Assembly: GCA_964244695.1 (NCBI GenBank)
Contig: CAXTJZ010000044.1
Location: 1-19,677 of the forward strand
DNA from: BOG-908 sp964244695
Lineage (GTDB): Bacteria; Pseudomonadota; Alphaproteobacteria; Acetobacterales; Acetobacteraceae
Length of the DNA: 19,677 nt
Direction: 5' to 3'
Shown here: positions 14,677 to 19,677 of the stretch, in pieces
How positions within the stretch are numbered: the first letter of the stretch is position 1
How the letters are laid out: every line of letters starts with the position of its first letter
Position numbers and translations under genes: made by a program
Notes under the pieces: generated by a model
What the model was told of the DNA's origin: nothing
The model's database searches: none
The model's input: the letters and a program-made list of their open reading frames with translations, nothing else

Positions 14677-14934
14677 ATGGCCAACCAACTTAACATCAAG
14701 AGCGAGGACGGATATCGTCTCGCCACAGAGTTGTCGGACCTGACAGGGGAGAGCCTGACGGCCGCCGTCACAGAGGCCCTGCGCGAACGGCTGGAGCGGG
14801 AGCAACGCCTGCGCGACCGCGCCGCCCGCCTCGCCCGCCTGACCACGCTTGCCGCCGAGATACGCGCCAGCCTCCGCCTCGCCCCTGGCGCCTCCCACGC
14901 GTACCTATATGACGACAGCGGCCGGCCCGCGTGA
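14677..14934 (+). CDS. vapB: VapB-type antitoxin
   Basis: The product has 85 residues. The N-terminal part, MANQLNIKSEDGYRLATELSDLTGESLTAAVTEALRERL in outline, fits the Rv0623-like VapB family: a short strand with IKSED, then two helices forming a ribbon-helix-helix-type DNA-binding module. The C-terminal part (about 45-85) is charged and should wrap the toxin. It binds and neutralises VapC and, with it, usually represses the operon. The stop overlaps the toxin start (GTGA), the usual translational coupling. The role assignment rests on the fold pattern and the PIN-domain neighbour. Confidence 0.85.
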   Translation: MANQLNIKSEDGYRLATELSDLTGESLTAAVTEALRERLEREQRLRDRAARLARLTTLAAEIRASLRLAPGASHAYLYDDSGRPA

Positions 14935-15332
14935 TCGTGGACACCTCCGCCCTGCTTTCCATCCTGCTTGATGAGCCACACGCCGCACGCCTGCTCGAGG
15001 CCATCGTGGACGCGCCGGCGCCGCGCCTGTCGGCCGCCAACTGGGTGGAACTCTCCATGGTCGTCGAGGAGCATGGCGGCCGCCTGGCCAGCCTGCGCCT
15101 GGACGAGTTCATACGCACAGCCGGCATCGAGATCACCCCGGTGACCGTGGAGCAGGCCGCCGCCGCGCGGAACGCGTGGCGGTATTTCGGCCGCCACAAG
15201 CATTCCGCCCGGCTCGATTTCGGCGACTGCTTCGCCTATGCGCTGGCCAAGATTTCGGGGGCGCCTTTGCTGTTCAGTGGCGAGGATTTTTCGCGCACGG
15301 ATGTCGAGCCGGCTTTGCGGGGGTTGGGGTGA
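14931..15332 (+). CDS. vapC: VapC-type PIN-domain ribonuclease toxin
   Basis: The product has 133 residues and a GTG start overlapping the vapB stop by four bases. Acidic active-site residues of the PIN fold are present: D4 in MIVDTSALLSIL, E40 in NWVELS, D96 and D99 in RLDFGDCFAYALA, and D119 in FSGEDFSRTD. VapC toxins are Mg-dependent RNases, typically cutting tRNA or rRNA loops when antitoxin is lost. All catalytic positions look intact, so the pair is probably functional. A half copy of the dispersed repeat starts right after the stop codon. Confidence 0.92.
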   Translation: MIVDTSALLSILLDEPHAARLLEAIVDAPAPRLSAANWVELSMVVEEHGGRLASLRLDEFIRTAGIEITPVTVEQAAAARNAWRYFGRHKHSARLDFGDCFAYALAKISGAPLLFSGEDFSRTDVEPALRGLG

Positions 15333-15333
15333 A

Positions 15334-15400
15334 GCAAGGAAGGAAGCAGTTCTTTTCTGAAAAAAAGAGCCAAAAAACTTTTGCTCCCTGCCGGCGGCTC
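15334..15400 (+). repeat. Dispersed repeat, half copy (left arm, GTCC-like)
   Basis: AAGCAAGGAAGGAAGCAGTTC, the tract CTGAAAAAAAGAGCC, AAAAAACTTTTGCTCC and a diverged GC box follow the same order as the left half of the 3565-3708 copy. The right half is missing. The GC part can still form CCTGC/GCAGG. It starts two bases after the vapC stop and lies upstream of the glyS ribosome-binding site. Confidence 0.75.
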
Positions 15401-15435
15401 TGCAGGCGTGCGCTTCTTGCGGCTGGAGGTTAGCT

Positions 15436-17463
15436 TTGGCCGAGTTGTTTCTGGAGTTGTTCAGCGAGGAGATACCGGCGCGGCTGCAAGGCTTCGGTGC
15501 TGAGTCGCTTGGCCGGCAGGTCACCGAGGCGCTGGCGGCCTTGGCCCCGCAGGATTTGCGGCTGTTTCACGGGCCACGCCGGCTGGCTTTGGCGGTCCAG
15601 CTTGCCGACGCCAGCACGGCGCGCGCCAGCACCGAGCGCGGGCCGCGCATAACCGCGCCGGACCAGGCGCTGGCCGGCTTCCTGCGCAAGCACGAAGCCA
15701 CGCGGGACGCTCTGCGCCAGGAAGGCGGCTTCTGGGTGCTCGACCGCGCCTCTCCCGCCGTGGCCGCCGCCACCCTCATCGCCGACGCGTTGCCTGGCCT
15801 GCTGCGCCGTTTCGCGTGGCCGAAATCCATGCGCTGGGGCGGCACCAGCGCATTCACCTGGATACGTCCGCTGCGCCGAATCGTCTGCCTGCTGGACGGT
15901 GCGGTCGTCCCCTTCACGCTCGCCACGCCGGAGGATGACGGCCACAGCCTGGCGGCGTCCAACCTGACGCAGGGCCATCGCCGCCACGCGTCGCCGATCG
16001 CCGTCTCCGGCCTGGAGGATTGGCAGGCCAAGCTGCAGGCCGCCCACGTGGTGGCTGCGGCAACCGACAGGGTCGCGCTGATACGCGACGGTCTCGCCCG
16101 CCTCGGCGCCGGACACGGCCTTACCATCGTGCAGGATGACGGGCTGCTGGAGGAAGTGGCCGGTCTGGTCGAATGGCCGGTGCCCCTGCTCGGCCGGATA
16201 GACGGCGCCTTCATGGACCTGCCGCCGGAGGTCATGCAGGTCTCCATGCGGGTCAACCAACGCTATTTCGCCACCCGCACGGCAGCGGGCGCGCCCGCGC
16301 CCTGGTTCGCCTTCGCCGCCAATATCGACGCACCGGATGGCGGTGCCGCCATCGTCGCCGGCAACGAGCGCGTGCTGCGCGCGCGCTTCTCCGACGCGCG
16401 GCATTTCTGGGACCTGGACCGGCGCACGAAGCTGGCGGACCGCGTACCCGCACTCGACGGCATCGTATTCCAGGCGGAGCTTGGCACCCAAGGCGCGCGC
16501 GTGCAGCGCATCGTGAAACTTGCTGGTCTGGTGGCGCCGCTGGTTGGCGCGGATACGGCGCTGTCCGAGCGCGCGGCGCTGCTGTGCAAGGCGGACCTGA
16601 CCACCGGCATGGTCGGCGAGTTTCCAGAGCTGCAGGGCGTGATGGGCGGCTACTACGCGTCGCATGACGGCGAGGACCCGCGCGTCGCCGGCGCCGTGCG
16701 CGACCATTACGCGCCCAAGGGCGTGGGCGACGGCGTGCCGCGCGAGCCGGTCGGCATCGCGGTGGCCCTTGCCGACAAGCTCGACCAGCTCAGCGCATTC
16801 TTCTCCATCGGCCAGAAGCCCACCGGGTCGGGCGACCCTTACGCGCTGCGCCGTGCCGCCTTGGGGGTGATACGGATCATACGCGAGAACGGTTTGCGGC
16901 TGCGTCTGAAGGCCGTGCTTGCCGGGGCCGCGCCGAACGTTGCGGACGAGGTTGCAGCCTTCATCGTCGAGCGCCTGCGCGTGCAGTTGCGTGCGGAAGG
17001 GGCGCGGCACGACGTGTTGGCGGCGGTATTCGCGGCGGCGTCCGATGATGACATCGTGCGCGCGCTGGCCCGAACGGAGGCGATCGCCGCGTTGCTGAAG
17101 ACGCAGGACGGCACGAACCTGCTCGCGGCCTACAAGCGCGCGGCCAACATCCTGCGCATCGAGGACAAGCGCGACGGCCCGCATGCAGGCAGTGTGGAAC
17201 CTGCAAGGCTGGTGCAGGAAGAAGAGCAGGCGCTTTACGCCGCCTTGCAGCAGAGCGACAGCGCATTGGAGGCGCTGGTTGCGGAGGATTACGGCCTGGC
17301 CACGAGCAAGCTGGCAAAGCTCCGGCCGCCGCTGGACGCGTTTTTCGAGAAAGTCACGGTAAACGCGGACGACCCGGCCCTTCGCAAGAACCGCCTGTTT
17401 CTCCTGCACGCCCTTCGCGGGCTGCTGAACCAGGTGGCGGATTTCTCAACAATCGAAGCCTAA
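15436..17463 (+). CDS. glyS: Glycine--tRNA ligase beta subunit
   Basis: The product has 675 residues, close to the usual 690 or so. It begins with the family hallmark ELFSEEIPARLQ at about 7-18, then HGPRRLAL and WPKSMRWG near 130-135. HYAPKGVGDGVP and the segment ALADKLDQLSAFFSIGQKPTGSGDPYALRRAALG follow from about residue 440, and a C-terminal DALR-like anticodon-binding region ends in FLLHALRGLLNQVADFSTIEA. With the alpha subunit GlyQ it forms the bacterial alpha2-beta2 GlyRS that charges tRNA-Gly; beta supplies tRNA recognition. The start is TTG, supported by GGAGG six bases upstream and by conservation of the following residues. glyQ is normally directly upstream but is not found in this window. 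ppdK follows after 68 bp. Confidence 0.96.
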   Translation: MAELFLELFSEEIPARLQGFGAESLGRQVTEALAALAPQDLRLFHGPRRLALAVQLADASTARASTERGPRITAPDQALAGFLRKHEATRDALRQEGGFWVLDRASPAVAAATLIADALPGLLRRFAWPKSMRWGGTSAFTWIRPLRRIVCLLDGAVVPFTLATPEDDGHSLAASNLTQGHRRHASPIAVSGLEDWQAKLQAAHVVAAATDRVALIRDGLARLGAGHGLTIVQDDGLLEEVAGLVEWPVPLLGRIDGAFMDLPPEVMQVSMRVNQRYFATRTAAGAPAPWFAFAANIDAPDGGAAIVAGNERVLRARFSDARHFWDLDRRTKLADRVPALDGIVFQAELGTQGARVQRIVKLAGLVAPLVGADTALSERAALLCKADLTTGMVGEFPELQGVMGGYYASHDGEDPRVAGAVRDHYAPKGVGDGVPREPVGIAVALADKLDQLSAFFSIGQKPTGSGDPYALRRAALGVIRIIRENGLRLRLKAVLAGAAPNVADEVAAFIVERLRVQLRAEGARHDVLAAVFAAASDDDIVRALARTEAIAALLKTQDGTNLLAAYKRAANILRIEDKRDGPHAGSVEPARLVQEEEQALYAALQQSDSALEALVAEDYGLATSKLAKLRPPLDAFFEKVTVNADDPALRKNRLFLLHALRGLLNQVADFSTIEA

Positions 17464-17531
17464 CAGAATGACGGGGGGGCTGGGGGGGGCGGCACGTCTC
17501 CCCCAGTTCTTGCCTCCTAGGAGATAGCACG
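17464..17531 (+). promoter_or_regulatory. glyS-ppdK spacer with G runs, stem and ribosome-binding site
   Basis: Runs of seven and eight G occur at 17473-17479 and 17482-17489. CTGGGGG (17480-17486) can pair with CCCCCAG (17500-17506), followed by TTCTT, so it may be a weak terminator or processing stem. The ppdK Shine-Dalgarno GGAG (17520-17523) lies within the palindrome CTCCTAGGAG (17514-17523). The adjacent CCTCC could hide it in RNA. Confidence 0.4.
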
Positions 17532-19677
17532 ATGCCAAAATGGGTGTACAGCTTCGGCGCCGGCCACAACGAGGGCCGCGCGGACATGCGCAATCTGCTG
17601 GGTGGCAAGGGCGCCAACCTCGCCGAGATGGCCAGCATAGATCTGCCCGTGCCGCCGGGATTCACCATCACCACCGAGCTGTGCACCGAGTTCTACAAGA
17701 ACAACCGCAACTACCCCGCTGATCTGGACGCGCAGGTGCAAGAGGCGCTTACGCGCGTGGAGCAGGCGGTCGGCCGCAGCTTCGGTGACAAGAAGGCCCC
17801 GCTGCTGGTCTCCGTGCGTTCCGGCGCGCGCGTGTCTATGCCTGGCATGATGGACACGGTGCTGAACCTGGGGCTGAACGACGAGACGGTGCTGGGCCTG
17901 GTGGAGACCAGCGGCGACGAGCGTTTCGCCTGGGACAGTTTCCGCCGCTTCATCCAGATGTTCGGCAGCGTGGTGCTGGGCGTGGACCACCACCGCTTCG
18001 AGGAGATAATCGAGACAACCAAGCTGGATTCAGGCGTGATCGAGGATACCGGCCTGTCGCCCGCGGACTGGCGGCGCGTGGTCGAGGAATACAAGCAGCT
18101 CGTCCTCGAAGAGACTGGCAAGCCGTTCCCGATGGCGCCGCACGACCAGCTTTGGGCCGCGATCGGCGCGGTGTTCGGCAGCTGGATGAACCCGCGCGCC
18201 AACACGTACAGGCGGCTGCATGACATTCCGGCGGACTGGGGCACCGCGGTGAACGTGCAGGCGATGGTGTTCGGCAACATGGGTGCCGATTGCGCGACGG
18301 GCGTATGTTTCACGCGCGATCCGAGCACCGGCGAGAACATGTTCTACGGCGAGTTCCTGGTGAACGCGCAGGGCGAGGACGTGGTGGCCGGCATACGCAC
18401 GCCGCAGCCGCTCTCCAAAGGTGCCGCGAAGAACGGTGAAGTGTCGATGGAAGACGCGCTGCCCGACGCGTATGCGGACCTCTGCCGCGTGCGCGAGACG
18501 CTGGAGCGCCACTACCACGACATGCAGGACATCGAGTTCACCGTGCAGCAGAACAAGCTGTACATGCTGCAGACCCGCACCGGCAAACGCACCGCGGCCG
18601 CCAGCCTGCGCATTGCGGTGGAGATGGCGGAAGCCAACCTGATCACCAGGCAGGAAGCGGTGATGCGGGTGAACGCGCAGGCGCTGGACCAGCTTCTGCA
18701 TCCCACGCTGGACCCGAAAGCCGCGCGCACCCTGTTCGGCCGCGGCCTGCCGGCCAGCCCGGGCGCTGCATCCGGCGCTGTGGTGTTCAGCGCGGATGAC
18801 GCGGAGATGCGCGCGGCCAAAGGCGAATCCGTCATCCTGGTGCGCATAGAGACGAGCCCGGAGGACATACACGGCATGCACGCCGCCCGCGGGATCCTCA
18901 CCACGCGCGGCGGCATGACGAGCCATGCGGCCGTGGTGGCGCGCGGCATGGGCCGCGCCTGCGTGGCCGGCGCCGGCGGCGTCAGCGTGGATTACGGCGC
19001 GCGCACACTGTCGGCGGGCGGCAAGACTATACGCGGCGGCGAGACCATTACCATCGACGGCGCGACAGGCGAGATATTCGTGGGTCAGGTGGCCACCGTG
19101 GAGCCGACGCTGTCTGGCGATTTCGAAATCCTGATGAAGTGGGCCGATGAGTCCCGCCGCTTGAAGATACGTACTAATGCGGAGACACCGCTGGACGCCG
19201 AGACCGCCCGCAAGTTCGGCGCCGAAGGAATCGGCCTCTGCCGCACGGAGCACATGTTCTTCGCGCCAGAGCGCATAGGCGCTGTGCGACAGATGATCAT
19301 GGCCAATGACGAGGCCGGACGCCGCGTGGCACTGGAGAAATTGCTGCCGTTCCAGCGCCAGGATTTCGTCGAGCTGTTTCGGATCATGGCTGGCCTGCCC
19401 GTTACCATCCGGCTGCTCGATCCGCCGCTGCACGAGTTCCTGCCCCATGGCGACACGGAGATAGCCGAACTGGCGCAAGCCCTGGGCCAGGATGTGGACC
19501 AGATGCGCAGGCGCGCGGCAGAACTCGCCGAAGCCAACCCCATGCTCGGCCATCGCGGCTGCCGCCTCGGCATCACGTATCCGGAAATCTACGAGATGCA
19601 GGCGCGTGCCATCTTCGAAGCCGCGTTGCAGATTGCCGAGGAGACCGGGCAGCCGGTGGTGCCAGAGATCATGATCC
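17532..19677 (+). CDS. ppdK: Pyruvate phosphate dikinase (partial, C-terminus beyond window end)
   Basis: The frame runs 715 codons from ATG 17532, with GGAG eight bases upstream, off the right edge; the family has about 880-900 residues. N-terminal ATP-grasp features are GGKGANLAEM, PPGFTITTE and SVRSGARVSMPGMMDTVLNLG. The phosphohistidine domain has TTRGGMTSHAAVVARG with catalytic H465. The start of the PEP/pyruvate barrel is visible in GAEGIGLCRTEHMFF and MLGHRGCRLGITYPEIYEMQ. The enzyme interconverts pyruvate + ATP + Pi with PEP + AMP + PPi, linking glycolysis and gluconeogenesis in the cytosol. The last part, with the C-terminal catalytic Cys, lies outside the window. It follows glyS, an arrangement common in alphaproteobacteria. 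Confidence 0.96.
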   Translation, partial: MPKWVYSFGAGHNEGRADMRNLLGGKGANLAEMASIDLPVPPGFTITTELCTEFYKNNRNYPADLDAQVQEALTRVEQAVGRSFGDKKAPLLVSVRSGARVSMPGMMDTVLNLGLNDETVLGLVETSGDERFAWDSFRRFIQMFGSVVLGVDHHRFEEIIETTKLDSGVIEDTGLSPADWRRVVEEYKQLVLEETGKPFPMAPHDQLWAAIGAVFGSWMNPRANTYRRLHDIPADWGTAVNVQAMVFGNMGADCATGVCFTRDPSTGENMFYGEFLVNAQGEDVVAGIRTPQPLSKGAAKNGEVSMEDALPDAYADLCRVRETLERHYHDMQDIEFTVQQNKLYMLQTRTGKRTAAASLRIAVEMAEANLITRQEAVMRVNAQALDQLLHPTLDPKAARTLFGRGLPASPGAASGAVVFSADDAEMRAAKGESVILVRIETSPEDIHGMHAARGILTTRGGMTSHAAVVARGMGRACVAGAGGVSVDYGARTLSAGGKTIRGGETITIDGATGEIFVGQVATVEPTLSGDFEILMKWADESRRLKIRTNAETPLDAETARKFGAEGIGLCRTEHMFFAPERIGAVRQMIMANDEAGRRVALEKLLPFQRQDFVELFRIMAGLPVTIRLLDPPLHEFLPHGDTEIAELAQALGQDVDQMRRRAAELAEANPMLGHRGCRLGITYPEIYEMQARAIFEAALQIAEETGQPVVPEIMI

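Noticed and set aside
15430..17409. 659-codon minus-strand frame opposite glyS
   Set aside because: It is fully antisense to a well-supported gene, with the arginine/glutamine-rich composition typical of a shadow frame.
18030..19553. 507-codon minus-strand frame opposite ppdK
   Set aside because: The ppdK frame has all family motifs; the opposite frame shows none.

Overview
The window is GC-rich bacterial chromosome from an alphaproteobacterium. The best fit is the order Rhodospirillales, probably the acetic-acid-bacteria family Acetobacteraceae. This rests on three things seen here: an SUV3-like helicase, S4 protein, seven-iron ferredoxin (FdxA) and CarD block; a GlyRS beta subunit followed by pyruvate phosphate dikinase; and AT-rich/GC-rich inverted repeats between genes. 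The family assignment is inference, because there is no rRNA or other decisive marker. I saw no tRNA, rRNA, CRISPR array, phage gene or transposase.

Left part (1-6733). The first gene is a MATE-type efflux transporter on the minus strand, cut by the window edge. A 359-bp gene-free stretch with repeats follows. Next is a minus-strand membrane protein with a long helical tail that resembles a chemoreceptor but lacks its signature. It is divergent from a secreted DUF3108 protein on the plus strand. A WbpL/WecA-type polyprenyl-phosphate sugar-phosphate transferase comes next, then a convergent MarR regulator and an M17 leucyl aminopeptidase, both on the minus strand.

Middle (6734-13531). A plus-strand block holds the SUV3-like RNA helicase, an Hsp15-like S4 RNA-binding protein and the ferredoxin FdxA. 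CarD, normally close by, is separated from fdxA by a minus-strand secreted-type GH16 glucanase with three carbohydrate-binding repeats, which looks like an insertion. CarD has an unusually long N-terminal extension containing an acidic run.

Right part (13532-19677). A BAX-inhibitor-1 family membrane protein lies on the minus strand. A VapBC toxin-antitoxin pair, glyS (GlyRS beta) and ppdK (cut by the window end) follow on the plus strand. The glyQ partner of glyS is not in its usual place; vapBC and a repeat sit there instead.

The most distinctive non-coding feature is a dispersed family of composite inverted repeats at six places (about 1093, 1349, 3565, 6797, 9428 and 15334). The two full copies are about 140 bp and lie in opposite orientations. 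Each carries a central GC-rich stem bordered by A and T tracts, like a two-way terminator, and two AT-rich side hairpins whose stems differ by paired changes. Several copies begin right after a stop codon and end just before the next start codon. The remaining gene content is ordinary accessory and housekeeping DNA; I found no multi-gene system that looks undescribed.
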